Origin: Clostridium kluyveri DSM 555
Lineage (GTDB): Bacteria > Bacillota > Clostridia > Clostridiales > Clostridiaceae
Assembly: GCF_000016505.1 (NCBI RefSeq)
Contig: NC_009706.1
Coordinates: forward strand, 744,001-808,000
Length of the DNA stretch: 64,000 nt
Direction: 5' to 3'
Part shown: piece by piece, positions 53,930 to 62,331 of the stretch
Position numbering within the stretch: the first letter of the stretch is position 1
Layout of the letters: the number at the start of each line of letters is the position of its first letter
The notes under the pieces: model-generated
The model's input: the letters and a program-made list of their open reading frames with translations, nothing else
Databases searched by the model: none
What the model was told of the DNA's origin: nothing
Program-made: the position numbers and the translations under genes

Positions 53930-54445
53930 ATGAATTTAAAAAGGATGATTATAAATTCTATATTACTTGCTATAGGTGCTGTATTACATCAGATTGCACC
54001 TCCTCTTATACTTGGAATGAAGCCAGATGTTTCACTGGCCATGCTTTTTGTAATACTTATATTCAATAGAGAATATAAAACCTGTCTTGCGGCAGGTATT
54101 GTAGCAGGTATTTTGGCTGCAGCAACTACAACTTTTCCAGGGGGACAATATGCCAATGTAATAGATAAGATAATAACTATAAATGTAATGTTTTTACTTT
54201 TTAAACCATTTAGAGATAAATTAAACAATCAAATAAATATTATAGTAATTACTGCGCTTGGAACTATAGTCAGTGGTTCTACATTTTTAACGGTAATTTT
54301 GATTACCATGGGACTTGATGCTGGATTTAGTGTAATGTTTTTATCAGTAGTTTTACCTGCAGCGGTGGTAAATACTGTAGTAGGTGCAATCTTATTTAAT
54401 ATTATAAATGTAGCTTTAAAAAGAGGTTCTATTAAACAAGCATAG
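53930..54445 (+). CDS. trpP: tryptophan transporter TrpP
   Basis: About 171 residues, five or six hydrophobic helices: HQIAPPLILGMKPDVSLAML, FVILIFNREYKTCLAAGIV and TTFPGGQYANVIDKI match the TrpP/ TRAP-regulated YhaG family of Bacillus and Clostridium. It imports tryptophan, possibly as an ECF-like S component. AAGGGAG precedes ATG 53930 by 8 bases. It is controlled by the Trp T-box directly upstream. Confidence 0.9.
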   Translation: MNLKRMIINSILLAIGAVLHQIAPPLILGMKPDVSLAMLFVILIFNREYKTCLAAGIVAGILAAATTTFPGGQYANVIDKIITINVMFLLFKPFRDKLNNQINIIVITALGTIVSGSTFLTVILITMGLDAGFSVMFLSVVLPAAVVNTVVGAILFNIINVALKRGSIKQA

Positions 54446-54580
54446 ATACAGAGTGTATATTACTTATGATGTTAACTTTTTTGGTATTAATTTTATAGAA
54501 TATTAATTTAAAAACTGCGTAAACTTTATTTGTACAGTGATTAAATGAAATCTATCTAATTTATTAAGGAGTGATTAATA

Positions 54581-54778
54581 ATGGCAGGTAGAAGAAACAA
54601 AGTATTAGTTCCAGAAGCGAAAGCATCTATAGATAGATTTAAAATAGAATCGGCAAAAGAAGTAGGAGTAAACTTAAAAGAGGGCTATAATGGAGATATC
54701 ACATCTAGAGAAGCAGGTTCCGTAGGAGGACAGATGGTAAAAAAGATGGTAGAGGCTTATGAGCATGACTTAAAGTAA
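54581..54778 (+). CDS. alpha/beta-type small acid-soluble spore protein
   Basis: 65 residues with the family signatures: FKIESAKEVGVNL (GPR protease cut region) and GYNGDITSREAGSVGGQMVKKM. These proteins coat spore DNA and protect it from UV and heat. ATG 54581 follows AAGGAG; expression is expected in the forespore under sigma-G. The gene establishes the organism as an endospore former. Confidence 0.95.
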   Translation: MAGRRNKVLVPEAKASIDRFKIESAKEVGVNLKEGYNGDITSREAGSVGGQMVKKMVEAYEHDLK

Positions 54779-54796
54779 TGTAACTGTTATAAAAAT

Positions 54797-54822
54797 GGCC
54801 GGGTGGGATTTAACGCCCGGTC
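54797..54822 (+). terminator. terminator after the SASP gene
   Basis: A 9-bp G/C-rich stem (54797-54805 with 54814-54822, two G-T), 8-nt loop, followed by TTAATTTATT. Confidence 0.75.
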
Positions 54823-54923
54823 TTAATTTATTCATTCACATATTTACATGTATATAAAATATATCTATTATATATTAAGGTATGAATTTTAGAATTACTT
54901 GATTATGGAGGGAGAATATAATT

Positions 54924-56441
54924 ATGCCTGAAAAATATTGGCCTGAAACAGTTATACTTTGGGGAGCTGGTGCTACCAAGAATTTAGGACTTCATGCAAC
55001 AAAAGAATTGATAAAATTAATTTTAGATATCAGCAATAATGATTTTTCTTTTTTAAAGGATAAAGATAAAAAATTAGCCGATGCATTTAAAAAATTAGTA
55101 ACAGAAGATTTAATAAAGGATCCAATGATTTCTAGAATATATGATTTAAAGGCGCTTGATATTATAATAAGTACCAATAATAAATTTAATATGCATGATC
55201 TTTTCACTATGTTAGATCAACTCATTGAGAACGATATGGGATTCAATGCATTTTGCGATGGCAGAACACAATTTTTAAGGGTAGAAAGGGTAAAAGCCGC
55301 AAAGAGATGCCTCATATTGCTTATTGAGGAATTGGAAAGGCTAAGTGTACAGAAAACACCAGGATATGTAGATAAAAAGAAAATAGAACCATATTATGAA
55401 TTTGCTAAAATTCTCACAGAACTCATGGTGGAAGAAGCAAGGGCATTTGAAGATAGGGGATATAAAAGAGACACAAGAAGATTCTATCTTTATTCCTATG
55501 CCATAATATCATTCAACTGGGATCCTTTAATACTCTGGAATATATTTAATGTACATAAAGAAGAAAATAAAAATCCTATATGTTTTAAAGATGGGTTGGA
55601 ACTACAATTATATGATGATTTTGGCACAAAAGTGGCCTCAAACTATTTAGATGGAGATGAATCTGAGATATGGTATACTTCAGATGAATCTCAATGTAGA
55701 AGTATTAATGATTATAATTATCCGTCTAGAATAGCCAGGATAGGCAAAGTATTATTTCCACATGGTATGTTTGGTTCTAGAATTTGCCCGGAGTGTGGTA
55801 AATCTATAATTACCTTTGAAGAAAAATGGGATAGGTTATCCACAGAAATTTTTGGACCTTCTATTTTACAAGATTTACAAAAAAACTGGAAATATAAAAC
55901 ACATAAAGAGAATAAATATAAAAAAGGTGCCATAGAATGTCCCTATTGTGGACAGATAACCTATCCCTATGATATGACACTTATAATACAGAGTCTTTCA
56001 AAGCAAAAAAATGTGGCAGCTTTAGAAGAATTAAAAACTGAAATGGGACTACTTATGAAAAATGCAAAACATATAATATTTGCAGGATATAGCCTACCTT
56101 TGGATGATATAATGGTAAAAACATTTTTTATGTCTTCTATATCTGGAAATGATAAAAATAAATTGAAATGTACTGTGATAAATTATGATGAAAAATATAG
56201 AGGAGAAGACTGGCTAACAGGACAAAATATATATAAATACATGAGAAGATCGAAAAATCACTCTGTAGTAGAATGTATAAGAAATGTGCTTGACATATTT
56301 TTAGAAAAAAATATAAGAGTATGCCTTAAAGGAATACCGGAGGTATTTATGAAAGATGGAAGAATAAGCAAAAAAAAGGTAATAGATATACTATATCCTA
56401 GGGATTATTTTAGGGAAGGGTTTCCTATAAAAAGAGATTAG
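54924..56441 (+). CDS. SIR2-fold protein with a zinc ribbon
   Basis: 505 residues. Sirtuin-fold landmarks in order: LWGAGATKNLG near residue 12-22 (NAD-binding GAGAS), SFNWD at 196-200 (in place of TQNVD/TTNYD), PHG at 279-281 (catalytic-type His), two CxxC pairs at about 288/291 and 339/342 (zinc), then the GYSLPLDD box at 388-395 typical of SIR2_2-like proteins. The long insert is unlike deacetylases. SIR2-like proteins of this size can be NAD-consuming effectors in phage defence, but there is no partner gene beside it. ATG 54924 follows GGAGGGAG. Function not established. Confidence 0.65.
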   Translation: MPEKYWPETVILWGAGATKNLGLHATKELIKLILDISNNDFSFLKDKDKKLADAFKKLVTEDLIKDPMISRIYDLKALDIIISTNNKFNMHDLFTMLDQLIENDMGFNAFCDGRTQFLRVERVKAAKRCLILLIEELERLSVQKTPGYVDKKKIEPYYEFAKILTELMVEEARAFEDRGYKRDTRRFYLYSYAIISFNWDPLILWNIFNVHKEENKNPICFKDGLELQLYDDFGTKVASNYLDGDESEIWYTSDESQCRSINDYNYPSRIARIGKVLFPHGMFGSRICPECGKSIITFEEKWDRLSTEIFGPSILQDLQKNWKYKTHKENKYKKGAIECPYCGQITYPYDMTLIIQSLSKQKNVAALEELKTEMGLLMKNAKHIIFAGYSLPLDDIMVKTFFMSSISGNDKNKLKCTVINYDEKYRGEDWLTGQNIYKYMRRSKNHSVVECIRNVLDIFLEKNIRVCLKGIPEVFMKDGRISKKKVIDILYPRDYFREGFPIKRD

Positions 56442-56745
56442 ATATCATCGAATTAGTTAGGATAATTGAAGAAAGTTGTTAATTAATATACAAGTACATT
56501 ACTCATATTAATGGCATGTAATGCTTTAATATAAAAATAACAACGATTTCACCCCTGTATAAAGCTAAAAATATAGATAATTATGACTTTATATATAAAA
56601 TAATTGTGTTTTTTTTAACTAATATATTGAACTTTTTTTTTTACGTGATAAAATAAAGTTGTCAGTATTTCTAGAAAAACTGAACTAAATTTATAAAGGA
56701 GGTTCCGTGTTGTATCTTAAAATAGAATAACAACGGAGAAAACTA
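56442..56745. promoter_or_regulatory. leader of the second ECF S component
   Basis: About 300 bases. Promoter-like TTGAAC (56627-56632), 16-base spacer, TAAAAT (56649-56654). Nearer the gene, AAGGAGG at 56697 precedes a seven-codon frame (GTG 56708, stop TAA), and a hairpin pairing CCGTGTTGT with ACAACGG would reach the ribosome site of the main gene. No named riboswitch recognised. Confidence 0.4.
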
Positions 56746-57339
56746 ATGGAGAGACAAATAAGAACAAGATTAAAATTTAATGTTAAGCAGATTACAGTAA
56801 TTGGTATGCTGTCTGGAATTTCTATTATGCTTGGGTTAACTGGATTAGGATTTATACCTATTCCGCCAGTTAAAGCTACTATAATGCATGTTCCTGTAAT
56901 AATAGGAGCTATTTTGGAGGGTCCTTTAGTAGGGGCCATGGTTGGACTTATTTTTGGTATATTTAGTATAATTCAGTCTATAACGGCACCCACGCCAGTT
57001 TCTTTTGCTTTTATAAATCCATTGGTATCAGTTTTACCAAGGATATTAATAGGACTAGCATCTTATTATTTATACAAGGCTATCAGCAATAAAAATAGAA
57101 AAGTCATACCTATGGGAATAGCTGCAGCGGTTGGCTCCATGGTAAATACTGTAGGGGTTTTAGGAATGATGTACCTTATATATTTAGAACCTTATGCAAA
57201 GGCTTTAAATATAAGTTTAGGTGCTGCAAAGAAAGGTATATTGGCGGTGGCCTTTACTAATGGTATACCAGAGATGATTTTATCTGTAATTATTACGGTA
57301 TCTGTTATTACTGCAGTAAATAAAATTAGACATAATTAA
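56746..57339 (+). CDS. ECF transporter S component (pantothenate-type)
   Basis: 197 residues, about six hydrophobic helices. LGFIPIPPVKATIMHVPVII and LEGPLVGAMVGLIFGIFSI match PanT-like S components (the N-terminal PP-xx-T-HVPVIIG region). The ligand assignment to pantothenate is tentative. The upstream ribosome site is CGGAG. It needs an EcfAA'T module from elsewhere. The terminator at 57382-57410 separates it from the P1 peptidase. Confidence 0.78.
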   Translation: MERQIRTRLKFNVKQITVIGMLSGISIMLGLTGLGFIPIPPVKATIMHVPVIIGAILEGPLVGAMVGLIFGIFSIIQSITAPTPVSFAFINPLVSVLPRILIGLASYYLYKAISNKNRKVIPMGIAAAVGSMVNTVGVLGMMYLIYLEPYAKALNISLGAAKKGILAVAFTNGIPEMILSVIITVSVITAVNKIRHN

Positions 57340-57381
57340 TTAAATAGTTTATGATTAAATTAAAAGTTAGGTTAAAAAATC

Positions 57382-57410
57382 ACCCTAAGTCTGAATAGAC
57401 TTAGGGTTTT
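57382..57410 (+). terminator. terminator after the S component
   Basis: Perfect 11-bp stem (57382-57392 with 57397-57407), 4-nt loop, followed by TTTAAT. Confidence 0.8.
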
Positions 57411-57427
57411 AATAGTAGGAGGAAAAA

Positions 57428-58387
57428 ATGAAAAGTATTTTGTTTAATAGTATAGAAGGAATTAAAGTAGGAAATGCACAAAATTTAAATGGGCCTACAG
57501 GGTGTACTGTGATTATATGTGAAGAGGGAGCATCAGCTGGAGTTGATGTAAGAGGGGGTTCTCCAGGTACCAGAGAAACAGATCTTTTGAATCCGGTAAA
57601 TTTGGTAGATAAAATTCATGCAGTAATCCTTGCAGGGGGAAGTGCTTTTGGGTTAGATGCATCAAGTGGTGTAATGCAGTATTTAGAAGAGAAAAATATA
57701 GGATTTGATGTAACCGTTACAAAAGTACCCATAGTTTGTGGAGCGGTTTTATTTGATCTTGCCATAGGAGATTTTACTATAAGACCAGATAAAATTATGG
57801 GATATGAAGCCTGCATAAATTCTGAATTAAACTTATGTGAAAATGGTAATATTGGAGCCGGGGCTGGAGCAACTATAGGCAAAATAAAAGGAAGTGAATA
57901 TTCAATGAAGGGAGGGCTCGGTTCTTTTGCAATTCAAGTAGGGAATCTGAAAGTTGGAGCTTTAGTAGCTGTAAATTGTCTTGGAGATGTGATAGATAGT
58001 AAAACTGGAAATATAATAGCAGGGGCTTTAAATGAAGATAAAAAATCTTTTGCAAATACAGAAAATATAATGCTTGAAACATATTATGAGAAGAAAAATT
58101 TATTTAATAGAAATACTACTATTGGAGTTGTTGTGAATAACGGAAAATTTACAAAATCAGAAATGAATAAAATTGCCTCCATGGCGCATAATGGCTATGC
58201 TAGAGCTATGAGACCTGCTCATTCTATCTTTGATGGAGATACTATTTTTTCTATGGCTACAGGAAAAGTAGAAGCAGATTTGAGTGTGGTGGGCTTTTTA
58301 TCTGCACAAGTTATGGAAACAGCCATTATAAATGCTATAAAAAGTTCTGAATCTGTCTTAGGCTATAAAAGTTATAAGAATATCTAA
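57428..58387 (+). CDS. P1-family (DmpA/BapA-like) peptidase
   Basis: 319 residues of the self-processing N-terminal-nucleophile family S58. The opening GIKVGNAQNLNGPTGCTVII, the GGSAFGLDASSGVMQYL block, GAGAGATIGKIKG, and the autocleavage region NTTIGVVVNN (Thr nucleophile) are present. Relatives release N-terminal D- or beta-amino acids from peptides. ATG 57428 follows AGGAGG. Confidence 0.88.
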   Translation: MKSILFNSIEGIKVGNAQNLNGPTGCTVIICEEGASAGVDVRGGSPGTRETDLLNPVNLVDKIHAVILAGGSAFGLDASSGVMQYLEEKNIGFDVTVTKVPIVCGAVLFDLAIGDFTIRPDKIMGYEACINSELNLCENGNIGAGAGATIGKIKGSEYSMKGGLGSFAIQVGNLKVGALVAVNCLGDVIDSKTGNIIAGALNEDKKSFANTENIMLETYYEKKNLFNRNTTIGVVVNNGKFTKSEMNKIASMAHNGYARAMRPAHSIFDGDTIFSMATGKVEADLSVVGFLSAQVMETAIINAIKSSESVLGYKSYKNI

Positions 58388-58399
58388 TTTGTGGTATTT

Positions 58400-58425
58400 T
58401 TGCAATTTTTTAATTGCAATTTTTT
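58400..58425 (+). terminator. terminator after the P1 peptidase gene
   Basis: 8-bp perfect stem (58400-58407 with 58412-58419), T-loop, and a six-base T run. Confidence 0.75.
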
Positions 58426-58548
58426 GACGAAACATTGCTAATAAAGAATAAAAAATGTATATGAGTTAAGTTTTGAACAGGAAACCCTATATTTATGATA
58501 AAATATAACTTATAATTGCATTAATATAGATAAAAGGAGATGGGATTT

Positions 58549-59493
58549 ATGATAAATAATGATCAGACAAATTCAGTAGATGGAATAATAAATGAAACTG
58601 ATATGGAGTCTGTATGGAGCAAACTTGAAAATGAATTTAAGAATGAAGATATTTTTGAAGTGGTTATAAAAGAATTAGTTAAAGGAGGACTTATAGCAGA
58701 TTTACATGGGCTTAGGGCTTTTATACCTGCTTCTCATATTTCGGTAAAGTATACAGATGACCTTAAAGAATTTATTGGTAAAACTTTAAAGGTAAAGTTG
58801 ATACAATTAGATAAAAGTAAAAACAAAATTGTATTGTCAGGAAAAGAAGTTGAAAAACTAGAACTTGAAGAAATGTCAAAAAAATTATGGAGTACTATAT
58901 CAAAAGGAGACAAGATAGAAGGCAGGGTAAGCAGAATAACAAATTTTGGGGTTTTTGTAGATTTAGGTGGTGTAGAAGGACTTGTCCATATATCTGAATT
59001 GTCATGGAAAAAAATAAAAGATCCTTCAGAAGTGGTATCTGTGGGAGATAAATTGAAAGTTTATGTATTAAACTTGAACCAAGATAGGAATAGAATTTCT
59101 CTCTCCATAAAGAGAACATTAAATAGTCCCTGGGAGAACATAGGCAAAAAGTATAAATCAAATGATATAGTGGATGGAATAGTAAGTAAAGTTATAAATA
59201 TAGGTGCTTTTATAGAAATTGAACCTGGGATTGAAGGCTTGGTTCACATATCTGAGATATCGCAAGAACATATTACCACACCCGAAGAAGTTCTAAGAGT
59301 GGGGGATAAGGTAAAAGTAAAAATACTTAATATAGATGAAAAAGCCAGTAGGATATCATTGAGTATAAAAGAAGCTCAGGATAAATTTTCTCCAAATTTT
59401 AAGGAGTATAAAGAATATTTAGATAAAGATAGTGATAAAATTACATTAGGAGATCTATTTAAGGATAAACTAAAAGATATGAAATTTAATTAA
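58549..59493 (+). CDS. S1-domain RNA-binding protein (RpsA-like)
   Basis: 314 residues with three S1 repeats: about 35-100 (GGLIADLHGLRAFIPASHIS), 115-185 (VSRITNFGVFVDLGGVEGLV, then HISELSWKKIKDPSEVVSVG) and 200-270 (VSKVINIGAFIEIEPGIEGL, HISEISQEHI). It looks like a shortened ribosomal protein S1 of Clostridia, which aids mRNA binding, but S1-like accessory proteins are also common. ATG 58540 sits on the AAGGAG; ATG 58549, 9 bases away, is chosen. Confidence 0.85.
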   Translation: MINNDQTNSVDGIINETDMESVWSKLENEFKNEDIFEVVIKELVKGGLIADLHGLRAFIPASHISVKYTDDLKEFIGKTLKVKLIQLDKSKNKIVLSGKEVEKLELEEMSKKLWSTISKGDKIEGRVSRITNFGVFVDLGGVEGLVHISELSWKKIKDPSEVVSVGDKLKVYVLNLNQDRNRISLSIKRTLNSPWENIGKKYKSNDIVDGIVSKVINIGAFIEIEPGIEGLVHISEISQEHITTPEEVLRVGDKVKVKILNIDEKASRISLSIKEAQDKFSPNFKEYKEYLDKDSDKITLGDLFKDKLKDMKFN

Positions 59494-59496
59494 AAG

Positions 59497-59522
59497 ATAA
59501 TTAATTTTTTCAAATTAATTAT
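59497..59522 (+). terminator. A/T hairpin after the S1 gene
   Basis: An 11-bp stem of A/T only (59497-59507 with 59512-59522), loop TTTC. Weak T-tract. Confidence 0.5.
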
Positions 59523-59655
59523 ATAATCTATGATAAATATTAATGCTTAAAGTTTAGAATAAAAAATTTAGAATGGATGAATAATTATGTAATAAAATGT
59601 TGTAAAATATGTAGTTTTATATGTATTATTGAATAGAGAAGAAGTGTAGTGATAG

Positions 59656-61557
59656 ATGAAAGTTGGTGTTAATATGGATTATAGAGTTTCAGATATGCTA
59701 AATATATCTGAACTTAAAGATTTCATGGAAAGTATCTATAATATGACAGGAGTAGCATGTGTTATTGAAGACATTCAAGGAGAAATAATAAATATGGTTT
59801 CCGAGTATAGTATATTTAATAACTTAGAAAGCAATGATTGTCATTTGAATATACTCAATCAAATTAATAGGGGAAAAAAGGTGGCAATTCATAAATGCAA
59901 TAATGGATTGGTTTATGTAGGTATACCTATATTTATGATAAAAAAACATGTTGGAACTATATTTCTAAGTCCGATATTTTTTAGAGAAAGTCATAGAGAA
60001 TCCTTTAAAAGATGGCTAAATTTCAATGATTCTCATAAACAAGAGTGCTTAGTGAACATAGAAAAAATACCTGTTATAGGGTGGAGAAAATTAAAAAAGA
60101 TTATTAAATTTTTTTGCAGTTCTTCTTTAATATTAGGCAAAATAGGAGATAAAATTATTAAAGATTTAGATAAAAATGAAATGTTAAATCAAAGTTACAG
60201 AAAGCTTTCAAATGTATATAAACGGTTGAGTATAGCACAAAATGAATTAAGATCTCAATATTATGAAATTGAAAAGATAGCCTATTATGATCAGTTAACA
60301 GGACTACCAAATTGGAATTTTTTTGGTATAGAGGTTGAGAATAGAATTAAAGAGAATCCTGATGAAGGGTTCTCCATATTTCAAATAGATTTGGATAATT
60401 TTAAAAATGTAAATGATATATTTGGGTATGAATATGGAGATAAATTACTAAGAGAAATAGGAAATACTTTAAATTCATTACATATGGGAATGGTTTCAAG
60501 ATCTTCTGGAAATGAATTCTTGATTTTAAAGGATAAATGTGAAAGTGTAGAGAGTTTAAATAATACAGCTCAGTATATTTTAAATACCATAAGTGGACTT
60601 TGGAATTTAGATGGAAATGAAATATTGATATCAGTTAGTATAGGTATAACAGTCTATCCCAAGCATGGAGATAAGTTTACTACATTGATTAGAAATACAG
60701 ATATAGCTTTAAATAAAACCAAACTGCTGGGAAAAAATTCATATAAACTATTTGAAAAATCCATGTATGATGAAATTTTAAAAAAGGCAGAAATGGAAAA
60801 AGAGTTAAGAAGAGCGGTACAGAATAATGAACTTATTTTATACTACCAGCCCCAGGTAGATTTAAAGACTAGAAAGGCCGTAAGTTTTGAAGCTTTAATC
60901 AGATGGAAAAATCCAAAGTTGGGATGGGTTATGCCTTTAGATTTTATAAGTCTGGCGGAAGAAACAGGACTTATAGTACCTATAGGAGAATGGGTTCTTA
61001 AGACTGCTTGTATGCAAAATAAAGTGTGGAAGAATAAGGGATATCCCTATGATTTTATATCCATAAATGTTTCCCCCATACAATTGAAAGATAAAAATTT
61101 TCTAAGTATAGTAAAAAAGATTCTAAAAGAAACTCAGTTGGAGTCACAACATCTGGAAATAGAGATAACTGAAAGTGTTATGATGGAATCCCTTGAGGGA
61201 AATTTAAAAGTTATAAATGAACTTAAAGGTATGGGCATAAGGGTAGCATTGGATGATTTTGGAAGCGGATATTCTTCTTTAAACTATTTGAAGAGTATTC
61301 CCATAAATACTCTTAAGATTGATAAAACTTTTATAGATGGAATATGTAAAGATTCTTATAAAGATATTATAACAGAAGAAATAATAAAGCTAGCCCATAG
61401 GATGGAACTGGAAGTAGTAGCAGAAGGGGTGGAGGGAGAGGAACAAATACAATCCTTGAGGGGAAAAAATTGTAATAAAATTCAAGGATATTACTTTGGA
61501 AAACCTATGCCTTCAGAACATATAGAAACTTTATTTAAAAAACAATCTGCAATATGA
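59656..61557 (+). CDS. PocR-like sensor, degenerate GGDEF, EAL phosphodiesterase
   Basis: 633 residues. N-terminal sensor (about 15-175, with DCHLNILNQINRGKKVAIHKC then NGLVYVGIPIF) resembling PocR domains. A GGDEF-fold domain follows (about 215-375, DQLTGLPNWNFF, FQIDLDNFKNVND) whose active loop is RSSGNEF, so no cyclase activity is expected. The EAL domain (about 395-630) is complete: FEALIRWKNP, INVSPIQLK, ITESVM, LDDFGSGYSSLNYL, DKTFIDGI, AEGVEGEEQ. It most likely degrades c-di-GMP. Start at ATG 59656 is weakly supported; ATG 59674 is an alternative. Confidence 0.87.
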   Translation: MKVGVNMDYRVSDMLNISELKDFMESIYNMTGVACVIEDIQGEIINMVSEYSIFNNLESNDCHLNILNQINRGKKVAIHKCNNGLVYVGIPIFMIKKHVGTIFLSPIFFRESHRESFKRWLNFNDSHKQECLVNIEKIPVIGWRKLKKIIKFFCSSSLILGKIGDKIIKDLDKNEMLNQSYRKLSNVYKRLSIAQNELRSQYYEIEKIAYYDQLTGLPNWNFFGIEVENRIKENPDEGFSIFQIDLDNFKNVNDIFGYEYGDKLLREIGNTLNSLHMGMVSRSSGNEFLILKDKCESVESLNNTAQYILNTISGLWNLDGNEILISVSIGITVYPKHGDKFTTLIRNTDIALNKTKLLGKNSYKLFEKSMYDEILKKAEMEKELRRAVQNNELILYYQPQVDLKTRKAVSFEALIRWKNPKLGWVMPLDFISLAEETGLIVPIGEWVLKTACMQNKVWKNKGYPYDFISINVSPIQLKDKNFLSIVKKILKETQLESQHLEIEITESVMMESLEGNLKVINELKGMGIRVALDDFGSGYSSLNYLKSIPINTLKIDKTFIDGICKDSYKDIITEEIIKLAHRMELEVVAEGVEGEEQIQSLRGKNCNKIQGYYFGKPMPSEHIETLFKKQSAI

Positions 61558-61598
61558 TTCTTAAACTGAAAAGAAGTGATTATATTATCATGTAATTT

Positions 61599-61680
61599 TA
61601 AGGTGCGTTAGCCACGGTTATCTCCCTCTTTGAAGAAGATAGGAGTATTGGCAATGGCAGCCGTTCGGATAAATGTGTTG
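61599..61680. repeat. copy of a hairpin core also seen at 50.2 kb
   Basis: The core CTCTTTGAAGAAGATAGGAG with flanking TTATCTCC makes a hairpin like that at 50190-50215 but reversed. No open frame with a ribosome site covers it. Looks like a non-coding relic or RNA element. Confidence 0.35.
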
Positions 61681-61704
61681 TGTTATAGTCTATTCTGCAA
61701 TTAT

Positions 61705-61738
61705 AAAGATCCTCTATTTTTTTGGATAGGGGATCTTT
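61705..61738 (+). terminator. terminator after the EAL gene
   Basis: 13-bp stem with one G-T pair (61705-61717 with 61726-61738), 8-nt loop, then GTTTAAATT. Confidence 0.7.
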
Positions 61739-61779
61739 GTTTAAATTACTATGAATGAGAAAATACAAATGGAAATCCT

Positions 61780-62100
61780 TTATAATTCCCATATATCATA
61801 GGGAATTAATGGTAAACTTTCCAGATCACTTCCTCGATCAATATCAGGTCTTGTAGTTATAAATTCTTTTAATATAATTTCTGCTCCTCTTTTCCAGGTC
61901 TTATAACCAGTGCTTACTAATGTTATATATTTATCACCCTTTTTAATATTTTCTATAACTTCTTCTATCGGTTGATCCTGGAAGTTATCACTAAATTTAT
62001 CTTCTCCCGTTACTTCACAAACTCTAACTTTTGTGATATGTGCATCACCTTTAGTACAATTATAATTTTCATATTCTACTTTAATAATTCCATATTCCAT
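61780..62100 (-). CDS. DUF3892 domain protein
   Basis: About 106 residues. ITKVRVCEVTGE, then IEEVIENIKKGDKYITLVS, then LKEFITTRPDIDRGSDLESL follow the DUF3892 pattern (ends with the T-x-D-x-x-x-DNLxxLP-like stretch). These short proteins have no known function. The frame is open from ATG 62148, but GAGGAGATG lies before ATG 62100, which is chosen. Single minus gene between plus genes. Confidence 0.72.
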   Translation of the reverse strand: MEYGIIKVEYENYNCTKGDAHITKVRVCEVTGEDKFSDNFQDQPIEEVIENIKKGDKYITLVSTGYKTWKRGAEIILKEFITTRPDIDRGSDLESLPLIPYDIWEL

Positions 62101-62235
62101 ACTATCATCTCCTCTCATTACACTATTATAACATTTTTCTAGAGGCATCCAATATACTCTAACTGTAATAATTTAAGTAATTTTTAAATTTTCAAGGAGT
62201 TTATTAAATGGAAATATGTACTATAAAATTTAACT

Positions 62236-62297
62236 TTGACATTAGAGAATATATATGATAATATTTATACGACTATAATGATTAAAATAGTCATATA
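62236..62297 (+). promoter_or_regulatory. tetR promoter with candidate operator
   Basis: TTGACA (62236-62241), 17-base spacer, TAATAT (62259-62264). An 11-base inverted repeat with one mismatch (62266-62276 with 62287-62297, 10-base spacing) overlaps the expected start, as would an autorepressor site. Confidence 0.5.
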
Positions 62298-62331
62298 AAA
62301 TAAAAAAATATTCGCATAAGGAGATGTAAAT

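Noticed and set aside
61610-61680. c-di-GMP or other known riboswitch near the EAL gene
   Set aside because: The conserved GEMM bases are absent on both strands and no gene follows in the right place.
61598-61792. Minus-strand frame of 64 residues
   Set aside because: No ribosome site, low-complexity sequence, and it runs through a terminator and the shared hairpin core.
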